Below, piece after piece: positions 34,479 to 43,715 of a stretch of DNA of 53,611 nt. The stretch comes from Desulfobulbaceae bacterium (lineage in GTDB: Bacteria; Desulfobacterota; Desulfobulbia; Desulfobulbales; VMSU01), in the NCBI GenBank assembly GCA_015231515.1, contig JADGBM010000010.1:1-53611 (forward strand). The letters run 5' to 3'. A program made the translations under genes and the position numbers. Below the pieces are notes generated by a model. The model was not told the DNA's origin and searched no databases. It saw only the letters and a list, made by a program, of their open reading frames with translations. Position 1 is the first letter of the stretch. Each line of letters opens with the position of its first letter.

Positions 34479-36271
34479 TGGCGCGAGTAAGCTTTTGGCT
34501 GATACGTTTTATGATTATTCTGCTGGCCTTGTCAGGTGGAGACTCTGAGGCCAGCGTCGTTGATACAAAGCATAATCTCTCCTCCTCCGGGCCGGGAGAA
34601 ATTAGAGCAATTTTAGAGGATCAGGTCTGTATATTTTGTCATACACCTCACAATGCAGCACCAAAAACCCCTTTGTGGAACAGGGCTATTGATGAAGGGG
34701 TCAATTACGTCATTTACGACAGCACTACCTTCAACGCCAAAATCTCACAGCCATCAGGCCCCTCAAGGCTCTGTTTGAGTTGCCATGATGGAACGGTGGG
34801 GTTAGGAGCCCTTTTGAGCAGACCAGAGGGCGTCACCATGACCATGGGGTTGATGGGGCGGCCATCCATGCTAGGTACCGATTTAAGTAATGATCATCCT
34901 TTTTCGTTTTCATATAGTGAAGCATTACCGTTTAACGTCGAGCTGCATGGAACGTTGCCGTCAGAGTTGTTATTCTATAACACTGACGTTGTTCATTGCT
35001 CGACCTGTCATAATCCCCACGACGATACCTATGGTATGTTTCTCAGTGTGAGCAATAAAAACGCGGCCTTGTGCATCCTGTGTCATAATGTTAGCGGCTG
35101 GCAATCTTCTTCCCACGCAACTTCAGGTAAGACATGGAGCAGGGCAGGGAATAACCCATGGCCCTTGAATGCCAGGTTGACCGCTTCCCAGCAGCGCAAT
35201 ACCGTGGCTGAAAACGGCTGCGAAAATTGTCATACACCCCATAATGCCGGTGGCCCCCAACGATTACTGAATTTCTTAGAAGAAGAGAAAAATTGCACCT
35301 TTGCCTGTCATAATGGCAATGTTTCAGACCCAGGAAAAAATATAAGCAGTCAACTTATCCGATCTTCGGCTCATCCGGTCGATATGGCGACGATTGGCAG
35401 TGCAGGAACTCCCCATGATCCTACAGAGGACGTAACCTTTCTGCATAATCACGTGGAATGTCAGGACTGCCACGATCCTCATAGCACTTACGATAACCCC
35501 GCTGTGGCGCCATTTGTTAGTGGCAGTTTGACGAATGTCAAAGGTATTGATCAAGCCGGCAGTGAACAATACCCGGCAGCGTATGAGTATGAAATTTGCT
35601 TTAAATGTCATTCTCATACCAATACGGTGGTCTCCTATGTTAATCGGTATTTGGATGAAAACGATACAAGGCGTGAATTTGCGACCACCAATCCATCCTA
35701 TCACCCGGTCATCGGGGCAGGAGTGAACCTTGATGTGCCCAGTCTGCCCAGTGTCACCTCTCCTGATCAATCGATGGATGAGTATTCATTAATCTACTGT
35801 TCTGATTGTCACTCCGGCGATGATACGGCAAAAATTGGTGGGAATGGTGCTAACGGTCCTCATGGCTCAATATATGCGCCAATTCTTCGGGAACGTTATG
35901 AGCGGGCTGATGGAACCAGTGAAAGTTATCAGTCGTATGCATTGTGCTATAGATGCCATGACCGAACTAATTTGTTGGCCGATCAGAGCTTCAAAAGAAG
36001 AACTTTGGGAACGACAAGCTCTAAAGGCGGGCATAGTGGGCATACTGCCGTTAACGGTGTGTCATGTTCGGTGTGTCATGATCCTCATGGTGTTGTGGAT
36101 AACAGCGCCTCGGGAGATCATACGCATCTTATTAATTTTGACAGTACGGTTGTAAGCCCTGCTTCTGGAGAGATCTATCCACTGTTCGATGATACTGGGA
36201 ACTTTACAGGGTCGTGTGCTCTGATTTGTCATGGTGTGACTCATGGTAGTGCCAGCCATTCGTATCCGTAA
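34478..36271 (+). CDS. Secreted multiheme cytochrome c with OmcE-like N-terminal module, 10 CXXCH plus 2 CX3CH
   Basis: The protein has 597 residues with a signal peptide (about 1-25, SEA). Residues 26-205 repeat the OmcE-like layout (DTKHNLSSSG, CIFCHTPHN, PLWNRA, CLSCHDGT, SNDHPFSFSY, CSTCHNPH, CILCHN). A second part with CXXCH at 248, 328, 374, 441, 490 and 530 follows. CX3CH sites are CTFACH (273-278) and CALICH (580-585). It is coupled by a one-base overlap to the propeller gene. It could be a periplasmic or outer-membrane feeder, cap or base of the filament formed by the tetraheme protein (inference). Confidence 0.88.
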   Translation: MARVSFWLIRFMIILLALSGGDSEASVVDTKHNLSSSGPGEIRAILEDQVCIFCHTPHNAAPKTPLWNRAIDEGVNYVIYDSTTFNAKISQPSGPSRLCLSCHDGTVGLGALLSRPEGVTMTMGLMGRPSMLGTDLSNDHPFSFSYSEALPFNVELHGTLPSELLFYNTDVVHCSTCHNPHDDTYGMFLSVSNKNAALCILCHNVSGWQSSSHATSGKTWSRAGNNPWPLNARLTASQQRNTVAENGCENCHTPHNAGGPQRLLNFLEEEKNCTFACHNGNVSDPGKNISSQLIRSSAHPVDMATIGSAGTPHDPTEDVTFLHNHVECQDCHDPHSTYDNPAVAPFVSGSLTNVKGIDQAGSEQYPAAYEYEICFKCHSHTNTVVSYVNRYLDENDTRREFATTNPSYHPVIGAGVNLDVPSLPSVTSPDQSMDEYSLIYCSDCHSGDDTAKIGGNGANGPHGSIYAPILRERYERADGTSESYQSYALCYRCHDRTNLLADQSFKRRTLGTTSSKGGHSGHTAVNGVSCSVCHDPHGVVDNSASGDHTHLINFDSTVVSPASGEIYPLFDDTGNFTGSCALICHGVTHGSASHSYP

Positions 36272-36290
36272 TTGCGTTCATAACGATTTT

Positions 36291-38702
36291 CTACGGGTGT
36301 TTTTCTTCTGTTAACTGTTTTATAAGCTCTTTAGCCATTCGGTTGTAATGGCCTCGTGGTTCCAGATCGCAGTATTTCTCTAAATGAACAATGGCTTTTT
36401 CTGCCTGGCCGTTGTCCTTATAGATCATGCCCAGGCCATAATAGGCATTAGCGTGATCGGGGTCGATCTCAAGCGCCTTTGTGAAGTGGTTAAAGCTGTC
36501 ATCCAACCGCTGTTGGTCAAAGTAAACAAAGCCAAGATTTGCATGGGTAATCGCAACCAGAGGATTTTCCTGTAGGGATTTGTTGTATTCACTGGCTGCT
36601 GTTTTAAGGTCATTGGCAACATGGGCTTTTACGGCATTGGTAAAATATTGTTTTGCCAACTGATCATCGGTAAGCGAACCATATTTCTTTTGGGCTCCCT
36701 CAATTTTTTTTGTTTTTTTTAGTTTTTTATATGAAGCGATAAGGTCAGGATACACCTGGCGATAGTTCTCGTTTATATTCAAGGCTTTTTCAAAAAACTG
36801 CACAGCTTTTTGATCGACGCCTTTTTGCATATATATGTTGCCGATATTATGCAAGATGCTCGGAGATCTCTTGTATCCGGATGTCTGAAAATAGTTTTCC
36901 AGACTTTTGTCAAGCTGACCTGTCTTGAAGTATAGATCCCCTAAGATTCCAAGGGCACTTTCCTTAAATTTATCAGAGCCGCGTTTTGCAACAATTTCTA
37001 TATCTGCTATTGCCTCACCATATTGCCCGGAGGCGAGATGGAGCAGACCTGAAAGAAGCTGTGCCGTGTTGCTGTTGCACTCTTTAAGATTACGTTTAAT
37101 CTCCATCATTTTATTCTGTCTGTCTTTATAGCCGCCAAGGGTAGCAAGAAAAACCTGTGGCGCCATATCCGGATTAATAAAACGATATTCATTTTCTGTG
37201 ATGATATGCGAGAAGGGCCCGCCTCTTCGTAGATATAGCATGGATTTGTCGTCCCAGTAGACCAGTGCCCAGTCCGGATGAGAAAATGATGCATCAATAT
37301 CTCTAAAAATCTCATCGGGTAGGCCGGTTGTAAACTTTTTAGTTGGTATGAGAATCGTTTCAAATTTGTATTTTTGATATAATTCACTAATTATTGCCGG
37401 ACGTTCCCGAAAAAGTGTGAGTTTCTCAAGCAGGTTAATGGGCACTGCCCCTCGGGCATCGACAAAAACAGTCCTTAGAGGGTGTCCCGTCCAAATTATA
37501 TATTGGCCAAAGGCGAAGCTGTTGAATGTCCTGCCGATTATTTTATGGTTATCCATGAAATCAACCGCTTCTTTAGGCATATGGACGTAGTTAAAGCCAG
37601 AACCGAAATTCTTAATGGAGTTATAGGATATTTCTTGCCAGTGCGTTTTTACTGATAAAACCAAGCACCCAAGTAAGAAAGCCAGTGTGCCCCATAAAAA
37701 CTTGAAGCTGCCGGCTGAGCGAGGGGCGATCACCGCCGAGATATTTTTGATAAGAATTGGTGCGCCAACAATAAATGGCAGATAGAAAAATCGCCGAGCT
37801 AGAAATGGCATAATAAGGAAAGGCAAGATAATAAGAAAGTCGGTCAACGACGCCTTTTTTCTGTTGATGATAAAGGAGGCAAGTAAGGTTGTTTCAAAGA
37901 AAATAATGATAAATTTTAATTCACCGGAGGGAGGTAAAAGCTCGGAGAGTTCTTGCTTGAAGAAATCAGTACCAAGAACCTGAGCTCCTTCAAGGTATTG
38001 GCCAATACCGTTAGGGTTGATAAGTGAAAGCAGTATAGAAAAAGCAAGTATTGAAAGAAAAATATTCAGTTGGCGGGTGGTCAAATAGCCTGCTTCCAGG
38101 CCGAATTTTTTGTTGAGGATTGGTTGGCAAAGGCTTCCAACTAAATACGCGCCGGTAATTGCAAAAATCAGGTTTACACTGGAATGCGTGTTTGCCCACA
38201 AACAGAGCAGTAAGGGAAAGCCATAGACATATTTTTTGTTTTCGTAGAGATAGGCATTAAAGATATAGAAAGTAGAGGCCAAAAAAAACATCAGCATGAT
38301 ATCCGGCCTGAGGACAAACCTTGATTGTGAGACGATTGCGGCAATAAAGAGGATAGGCAAGGCAATGTAGATTTTACCCTGCCTTAAGGAATCTTTTAAT
38401 AAAAATAAGAATACAGTAGTGATAATTGAGGCCTTTATGAATACTAGTCCAAAGGCTCCCGTAAATTGATGGAGGAGGTAAAAGAGAACTGCAAAAAGCC
38501 AACTGGTATATCGGAAAGGTGTATCAAAGTTTGTATAGACAAACTGCTCCTGGACTGGGAATCCTTTGGTTGTCCAGATTAGTTTGCCAAGACTCAGGTG
38601 CAGCCAGGCATCCGTGTCGTGGATTTTATTGAAGGCCAGAAGAAAAATTCCAGACAGAAAAAAAAATATTAGGATGCGATTCTGGGTGAAAAATTTGCTC
38701 AT
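36291..38702 (-). CDS. Polytopic membrane protein with C-terminal TPR repeats (paralogue of the 20.5-kb gene)
   Basis: The protein has 803 residues. About ten membrane helices (1-340) include an early HDTDAWLHLSLGK motif and a YTSWLFAVLFY loop. A periplasmic segment follows with FNSFAFGQYI, VDARGAVP and LVYWDDKSMLYLRRG, then about five TPR repeats (560-800). The same parts in the same order occur in the protein encoded at 20502-22700, so the two are distant paralogues. It overlaps the upstream gtrA-like gene by four bases (ATGA). With GtrA and a methyltransferase in the same operon, transfer of lipid-linked sugars is a reasonable guess. Confidence 0.78.
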   Translation of the reverse strand: MSKFFTQNRILIFFFLSGIFLLAFNKIHDTDAWLHLSLGKLIWTTKGFPVQEQFVYTNFDTPFRYTSWLFAVLFYLLHQFTGAFGLVFIKASIITTVFLFLLKDSLRQGKIYIALPILFIAAIVSQSRFVLRPDIMLMFFLASTFYIFNAYLYENKKYVYGFPLLLCLWANTHSSVNLIFAITGAYLVGSLCQPILNKKFGLEAGYLTTRQLNIFLSILAFSILLSLINPNGIGQYLEGAQVLGTDFFKQELSELLPPSGELKFIIIFFETTLLASFIINRKKASLTDFLIILPFLIMPFLARRFFYLPFIVGAPILIKNISAVIAPRSAGSFKFLWGTLAFLLGCLVLSVKTHWQEISYNSIKNFGSGFNYVHMPKEAVDFMDNHKIIGRTFNSFAFGQYIIWTGHPLRTVFVDARGAVPINLLEKLTLFRERPAIISELYQKYKFETILIPTKKFTTGLPDEIFRDIDASFSHPDWALVYWDDKSMLYLRRGGPFSHIITENEYRFINPDMAPQVFLATLGGYKDRQNKMMEIKRNLKECNSNTAQLLSGLLHLASGQYGEAIADIEIVAKRGSDKFKESALGILGDLYFKTGQLDKSLENYFQTSGYKRSPSILHNIGNIYMQKGVDQKAVQFFEKALNINENYRQVYPDLIASYKKLKKTKKIEGAQKKYGSLTDDQLAKQYFTNAVKAHVANDLKTAASEYNKSLQENPLVAITHANLGFVYFDQQRLDDSFNHFTKALEIDPDHANAYYGLGMIYKDNGQAEKAIVHLEKYCDLEPRGHYNRMAKELIKQLTEEKHP

Positions 38703-39085
38703 TTAAAAGTCCATCGTTTATGGATGAAAAAATTATAAACAGTAATTACCGTGGTAATAAGAATATTTGCCAGAAGGTACCATACATGCAAGATATCGAC
38801 TAACAAATACATGAAACTGATCACCAGCAGCAGGCTTGTCAGCAACACGGCATTATATCTCCAAAGGCCATGCCAGTAGGAGTTGTTAGCCCCAGTAAAT
38901 GTATAGTGCCGATTGCACGAGTAGCCTGCAAAATTGGCGGCGACAAAAGCAAGAAGTGTGGAGATAAGGTAGTGGAGATTGCAGATATCAGTAAAGAAAT
39001 AGAGCAGGAGAATGCTGAGACCATAGCATCCCCCTCCAATAATCATAAAAGAGATGAGTTCTCTTTGTGTTTGTAATCGTGTCAT
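38699..39085 (-). CDS. GtrA-like membrane protein
   Basis: The 128 residues form four membrane helices and end NFFIHKRWTFK, the GtrA family hallmark. A SYSCNRHYTF-like turn, here GYSCNRHYTFTG, comes after helix two. GtrA proteins move undecaprenyl-phosphate-linked sugars across the inner membrane for glycosylation of polysaccharide. It overlaps the downstream TPR membrane gene and follows the methyltransferase gene by three bases, so the three form one operon. Confidence 0.9.
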   Translation of the reverse strand: MTRLQTQRELISFMIIGGGCYGLSILLLYFFTDICNLHYLISTLLAFVAANFAGYSCNRHYTFTGANNSYWHGLWRYNAVLLTSLLLVISFMYLLVDILHVWYLLANILITTVITVYNFFIHKRWTFK

Positions 39086-39088
39086 TGT

Positions 39089-39754
39089 CTAAAAATTGTT
39101 GATAGCAGTCGGTGGGTGTTTCTGGTCACGCAACGAACCAATGCTGATAAACTCGTTATATTTAAATATGTTCCCGATAAACCGAGGGAACGGGAAGGAA
39201 TAATGCCTTATTTCTTGGAACCCACTGGCCACTGCTACCTCTTGGAGTTTTGTGAAATTCATAAACTCGATATGGGTTTCATCACTGAAATATCCAGCTT
39301 CCTGCGGAGTAATGAGAATCAATTGGCCATTGTCTTTGATTAGAGATTTGTATTGTAAGATGAGCCCGACGGAAGCATCTGTTCCGAGGTGTTCAACGAC
39401 ATGCGAAAGCAGCATTGAATCAAACAGTTTATTCTTGTTGTGTCGGCTTAATGCAAACTCATCTGGAGTATACGCGGTTAAACCTTTGTCATGAGCAATA
39501 CGGATGGACTCTTTGTTGTGATCAATACCAACTCCATGGCCATCCAAATGGGAGAGCATTCTGCCGAGACCACAGCCGATCTCAAGTGTGAAACCTGGTT
39601 TAAGTCGGCGAATGTTCCATCGGTAAGGAGCTTGAACATTGAAAAGCTTTTTCCACCAGCAGGTCTCATGGGTGAGCAGCTTTTTAGTATATGTTTTTGA
39701 GGATGTAGATGGCATTCTTTTAGAAGTCTGGAAATGTTGGGTTTCGTTTCTCAA
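39089..39754 (-). CDS. SAM-dependent methyltransferase
   Basis: This 221-residue class I methyltransferase has motif I LEIGCGLGRML (57-67), the acidic end of strand two in GVGIDHN and a SHVVEHL motif (about 114-120), then LILITPQEAGYF. These UbiE/type-11-like enzymes in glycan clusters methylate sugars or glycosyl acceptors. It is the first gene of the operon with gtrA. The start may be the second Met (residue 14). Confidence 0.85.
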   Translation of the reverse strand: MRNETQHFQTSKRMPSTSSKTYTKKLLTHETCWWKKLFNVQAPYRWNIRRLKPGFTLEIGCGLGRMLSHLDGHGVGIDHNKESIRIAHDKGLTAYTPDEFALSRHNKNKLFDSMLLSHVVEHLGTDASVGLILQYKSLIKDNGQLILITPQEAGYFSDETHIEFMNFTKLQEVAVASGFQEIRHYSFPFPRFIGNIFKYNEFISIGSLRDQKHPPTAINNF

Positions 39755-39796
39755 TTTAGACTACCAAGCTTCGGTCACAATGACGATATTTATTTC

Positions 39797-39834
39797 CGTT
39801 ACTGCGAGGAGTGCAGCGACGCGGCAGTCCAGAG
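39797..39834. repeat. Palindromic intergenic repeat with GCGAGGAGTGCAGCGAC core
   Basis: CGTTACTGCGAGGAGTGCAGCGACGCGGCAGTC is a variant of the common ATTGCGAGGAGCGAAGCGAC repeat of bacterial intergenic regions. A GTCACAATGACG segment that often accompanies it lies just left. The rest of the 310-base gap to the next gene has no recognisable feature. Confidence 0.65.
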
Positions 39835-40064
39835 GGTTTAACCCAGGGCTTACTCTTTCGGGATTGTCGTGCTCTCTAGGTCGCATATCGATATTTTTAA
39901 TGGTGACAATGTTACTGACCCTTGATATGCTTTTTTAAAGTTGATGGTGTCTTTTCTGTCAGGGGAAGCCTGAAAGTGCTATTGGGGTGAAAATGTATTT
40001 TAATGGCTATGGCGCCCCCATGATTTTTTAAAGCAGTATTTCTACGAAGGTTGCAAATCGCACA

Positions 40065-41003
40065 ATGCTGAAAACTGAATTTCTTGAATTCCGTATAGCA
40101 GTTTTGATACCCTGCCACAATGAGGGCGTAACAATTGCTAATGTTGTTAAAAGTTTTAGGGAAGAACTTCCTTCAGCTACAATCTATGTCTATGATAATA
40201 ACTCCACTGATGGAACCGTATTGGCTGCAGAAGAAGCTGGCGCGATTGTACAGAAGGAGAACCGCCAGGGGAAAGGTTTTGTAATTCAGTCGATGTTTCG
40301 GGAAATTGTTGCAGATGTCTATGTCATGGTTGATGGTGATAATACCTATTCAGCCAAAGATGTAAATAAGGTGATAGCCCCAATTCTTGATGGGCAAGCC
40401 GATATGGTGATTGGTTCACGATTACATGAAACGTCAGAAAGCGCATTCCGGAAGAGGAATCGGTGGGGGAATATAGTTTTTAGAAAGGTTTTAAACTCGC
40501 TTTTTCGGGTAAACATTGAAGACCTTCTTTCTGGCTATCGGGCCTTTAATCGTAGACTTGTCAAGGGAACACCTCTTTTTGAGGGAGGGTTTGCAACCGA
40601 AACAGAAATGACCATTAAGGCCCTTGAACAAGGTTTCAGGGTTGTGGAGGTGCCAGTTGATTTGGCGTCACGCCCGGAAGGGAGTTTCTCCAAGATTAGT
40701 CATTTTAAAGACGGCATATCGATATTAACTACCATTGTCACTCTCTGGAGGGATTATCGCCCTCTTAGGTTTTTTTCATATTTGGCCTTATTTATCGTTG
40801 TGTTAGGCTCAATCCCTGGTGCCTGGGCTATTGCCGATTTTCTTAACTCTGGTGAGTTGAAGCGGGTTGGGGCGGCATTGATGGCGGTTGGTCTGTATAT
40901 CATGGGTTTGATACTTTGGGTCGCTGCGCTTTTTTTACACTCTGTCAATAGAAGATTTCGAGAGGTTTTGGCAAAACTTCAGAATATGCAAGATGATAAA
41001 TAG
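40065..41003 (+). CDS. Family 2 glycosyltransferase, dolichyl-phosphate-mannose-synthase-like, with two C-terminal membrane helices
   Basis: The protein has 312 residues. A GT-A fold begins IAVLIPCHNEG (11-21) with YDNNSTDGT (43-51), the metal-binding DGD at 90-92 and DMVIGSRL (about 113-120). Two membrane helices (about 233-255 and 268-290) follow. The enzyme should transfer a sugar from a nucleotide to polyprenyl phosphate at the inner membrane, supplying donors for GT-C enzymes such as the nearby TPR membrane proteins (inference). Confidence 0.9.
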   Translation: MLKTEFLEFRIAVLIPCHNEGVTIANVVKSFREELPSATIYVYDNNSTDGTVLAAEEAGAIVQKENRQGKGFVIQSMFREIVADVYVMVDGDNTYSAKDVNKVIAPILDGQADMVIGSRLHETSESAFRKRNRWGNIVFRKVLNSLFRVNIEDLLSGYRAFNRRLVKGTPLFEGGFATETEMTIKALEQGFRVVEVPVDLASRPEGSFSKISHFKDGISILTTIVTLWRDYRPLRFFSYLALFIVVLGSIPGAWAIADFLNSGELKRVGAALMAVGLYIMGLILWVAALFLHSVNRRFREVLAKLQNMQDDK

Positions 41004-41086
41004 GTGCAGTACAACCCATATTACCCCTGTTTTTTTAGCATACTTTTTGATTCCATCCTTTCCTTAAAAGCCAAGAAAATCCCCTT

Positions 41087-42133
41087 ATGACTTTTGAACC
41101 CAAACTATCGTCACAAGTTTCCATTGTAGTAGTCAATTACAATGGAGAACGGAACATAGATAATTGCCTTGAGTCAGTATTGTCAGGCATTGAATGTGAC
41201 GCAGAACTTCTTGTGGTAGATAATGCCTCGCAGGATTCAAGTTGTCAGAAACTCACAGAAATTGCGGAGAAGAATAAGAGGGTCAGAGTCGTTTTTAGTC
41301 CCAAAAACCTGGGCTATGCGGGGGCGATTAACTACGCATTGAAATATGTCAGTGGCAAGTATCTTGCCGTTTTGAATATGGATTTACTTGTAGAGAAAAG
41401 CTGGTTGCAACCTCTGGTTAATTTTCTAGATGATAACCCTGATGTTGCAGCTGTTACTCCGCTTGTGGTGCTCATGGATAGAAACCTTGTAAATGCCGCC
41501 GGTCAGAATATTCACATAACAGGGCTAGGTTTTAACCGAGGTCTCGGGGAATCGATTGATGCATTCGGTGAAAAACCTTTTGCTGTATCTGGACTTCATG
41601 GCTGCGCATTTGTGACCCGCACGCAGCTCCTTAAAGATATTGGCGGTTTTGATGAGGCAGGTTTTCTTTACCATGAAGATGTTAATATGTCATGGTTTCT
41701 CCGATTGCTGGGCTTTGAACTTTATTGTGTGCCGGGTTCTGTTGTGTACCACGATTATTTTTTATCGATGTATCCTGCAAAGTTTTACTTGCTGGAGAGA
41801 AATAGGATTGCAATGTTGTTTACGTATCTAAAGTATTCAACCTTAATGCTGATTTTGCCATTTGTTATTTTAACTGAAATAATGTCTTGGGGATTTAGTT
41901 TTTTGCGAGGTGCGCCGTTTCTAAAGGCGAAAATAAAATCATATCTATGGGTTGTACGCCATAGGTTGTTGATTGGTAGAAGACGATCTTGGGCTCAACA
42001 AAAAAGAAAAGTTTCAGATTGGAAGGTATTGTCTTCGCTGAGGCTGCAATATGATTGGTCACAGTTTAAAGTGCTTGGTCGAGAGGGGGGCAAAGCATTG
42101 CGTGAACCAAAAGATGGATTGACAGTGAAATAG
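41087..42133 (+). CDS. Family 2 glycosyltransferase, rhamnosyltransferase-like
   Basis: The protein has 348 residues, with VSIVVVNYNG (11-20), LLVVDNASQDSS (41-52), a LNMDL metal site (about 96-100), the acceptor motif GCAFVTRTQL and the catalytic FLYHEDVNMSWFLRLLG stretch typical of dTDP-rhamnosyl transferases. A C-terminal amphipathic part suggests peripheral membrane binding. It follows the DPM-like gene by about 80 bases on the same strand. The sugar added is not certain. Confidence 0.88.
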   Translation: MTFEPKLSSQVSIVVVNYNGERNIDNCLESVLSGIECDAELLVVDNASQDSSCQKLTEIAEKNKRVRVVFSPKNLGYAGAINYALKYVSGKYLAVLNMDLLVEKSWLQPLVNFLDDNPDVAAVTPLVVLMDRNLVNAAGQNIHITGLGFNRGLGESIDAFGEKPFAVSGLHGCAFVTRTQLLKDIGGFDEAGFLYHEDVNMSWFLRLLGFELYCVPGSVVYHDYFLSMYPAKFYLLERNRIAMLFTYLKYSTLMLILPFVILTEIMSWGFSFLRGAPFLKAKIKSYLWVVRHRLLIGRRRSWAQQKRKVSDWKVLSSLRLQYDWSQFKVLGREGGKALREPKDGLTVK

Positions 42134-42155
42134 CTTTAGATTGACAGAGTTTTAG

Positions 42156-42950
42156 TTATTGCAGGTTTTTTGCAAGCTTGTGGCATCTTTCCTTCCAGCC
42201 AGGCGCATGGAGAAATTTACCTATAGTGGCTAACTCTTTTACTGCCTTGAGAAAATCAATAGCGTTTAGCTTTGAGCCGGGAACATCAGACCATTTTTTC
42301 AGTGGATGTTCAACTGCGGTGAGCTCAAGTGATGGTAAGTTGTAGTATCTGTTTAACAAAACAATTCTGGCAATAATTTCGACATCAAAAATCCAATTGG
42401 TGGTAAACGGTTTACTGAAAACAAGCTGTAACTCTCTGGTATTTCGAAACAGTTTCGCTCCGCATTGGGTGTCATAGATAGTAATTTTCAGGATGAGGCT
42501 TGTTACAGTGGCAAACAGGCGCCCCAAATAATGCCTGACAGCTTTCCTTTCGATTGACCTGCTCAATAATCGTATTCTTGACCCGAACACCATGGTTTTT
42601 TTCGGTGTGTTGAGGAGGGTAATGAAGTCGTTGATTTCATCCAGTGGTGTGGCCAGGTCTGCATCCCAGTAGCCAATATTAGCGAAATTCATACTAAAGG
42701 CTTTCAGGAAACCCTGGCGTACAGCTTCGGCTTTACCGCTGTTGTTCTCTACGTTGACGGGCACAAAATGATCATGCTTGTCGGCAAGCTCGGTGAGCAG
42801 AGACCAGGTGCCGTCTGTGCTGCCATCATTAACCATTATGAAATGAATGTTTGCATTGGACGCGGCAAAGTCAGAAAAAGCCCTGGTGTCCAGGCGTTTT
42901 TCCTCGTTATAGCATGGAATGACTATTGCGGTTTTCTGCATATCGCCCAT
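42156..42950 (-). CDS. Family 2 glycosyltransferase, dolichyl-phosphate-glucosyltransferase-like
   Basis: The protein has about 264 residues from the ATG at 42950, or 261 from 42941. It has AIVIPCYNEEKR at the N-terminus, VNDGSTDGT, a WDADLATPL metal site, FGSRIRLLSRSIERK, DTQCGAKLF and NWIFDVEI, the ALG5/DPG-synthase pattern. A longer in-frame extension would overlap the upstream methyltransferase deeply and adds unrelated sequence, so I reject it. The start overlaps the end of the methyltransferase gene by about 20-28 bases, so the pair is coupled. Confidence 0.9.
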   Translation of the reverse strand: MGDMQKTAIVIPCYNEEKRLDTRAFSDFAASNANIHFIMVNDGSTDGTWSLLTELADKHDHFVPVNVENNSGKAEAVRQGFLKAFSMNFANIGYWDADLATPLDEINDFITLLNTPKKTMVFGSRIRLLSRSIERKAVRHYLGRLFATVTSLILKITIYDTQCGAKLFRNTRELQLVFSKPFTTNWIFDVEIIARIVLLNRYYNLPSLELTAVEHPLKKWSDVPGSKLNAIDFLKAVKELATIGKFLHAPGWKERCHKLAKNLQ

Positions 42951-43675
42951 ACAGACAGTCCTGGAATAGTAATGCCGTAACGATTCAGCCACAGTGTGAT
43001 TTTGTTTTCTGTTGCCAGAAAACGGGCAATCAAAGAAGTGAAGGACTTTCCGTATCGCCAAGTTGTGACTCCGGAGAACTCTTTATTCCCAGGGCTTAAT
43101 TTCCCCCAGCCCACAGAGGCTGTGCGGAAAAGAAGCAAGGAACTGAAAATATATCCAGAGCTCATCAGGTTGAGCCCTCCAGAACGGAGAACCTCTTCAA
43201 GTTGCTTTTTGTTGTATCGGCGATGATGCCCAAGGAAAGAATCGTGATTGCTATAAAGCCGGTTGAAGGCGGGTGCTGTAAGGATGAAAATAGCACCTGG
43301 CGCGGCAAGAGTATACATCTCCTTTAAAAATGCAACATCATCCTTGGTGTGTTCAATGACATCAAAAATTGTGACGATATCATAGAACTCTTTTTTAAGG
43401 GAATTTGTAGAGTGGTGGAAGGAGATAGAAGGGTGTCGTGCGGAAAATTCCGCAATAAGCTCTTCTGATAGGCTTGTGTCAACAGCGTCAATTACGGGCT
43501 GGTTGGTGTTGAATAACTCGGAAACCGTGTATCCGTCGCCGCAGCCAATATCAAGAATCTTTTTGTGCTCTGTGTTCAGATGTAAAGAGTTAAATAAATG
43601 CCTAAGGGTGCTGGTGCGCGAGACTTCCCATGGATGTCTGTTGCCGTCTAAAATTTTTAATTCAGCTAAATCCAT
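42923..43675 (-). CDS. SAM-dependent methyltransferase (type 11/12)
   Basis: The protein has 250 residues with motif I ILDIGCGDGYT (40-50), VDTSL (acidic strand-two end), IVTIFDVIEHTKDD and LTAPAFNRLYSNHDSFLGHHRRY, as in methyltransferases of polysaccharide clusters. It overlaps the following glycosyltransferase gene. It probably methylates a sugar or lipid-linked intermediate. Confidence 0.88.
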   Translation of the reverse strand: MDLAELKILDGNRHPWEVSRTSTLRHLFNSLHLNTEHKKILDIGCGDGYTVSELFNTNQPVIDAVDTSLSEELIAEFSARHPSISFHHSTNSLKKEFYDIVTIFDVIEHTKDDVAFLKEMYTLAAPGAIFILTAPAFNRLYSNHDSFLGHHRRYNKKQLEEVLRSGGLNLMSSGYIFSSLLLFRTASVGWGKLSPGNKEFSGVTTWRYGKSFTSLIARFLATENKITLWLNRYGITIPGLSVWAICRKPQ

Positions 43676-43715
43676 TTATGGGGGGGTACCAAAAGCGTCG
43701 AGTATTGAGTGGCTA

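Noticed and set aside
42951-43061. Longer N-terminus for the ALG5-like glycosyltransferase
   Set aside because: The extra 37 residues overlap the upstream methyltransferase frame and resemble no glycosyltransferase; the fold starts at the AIVIPCYNEE strand.
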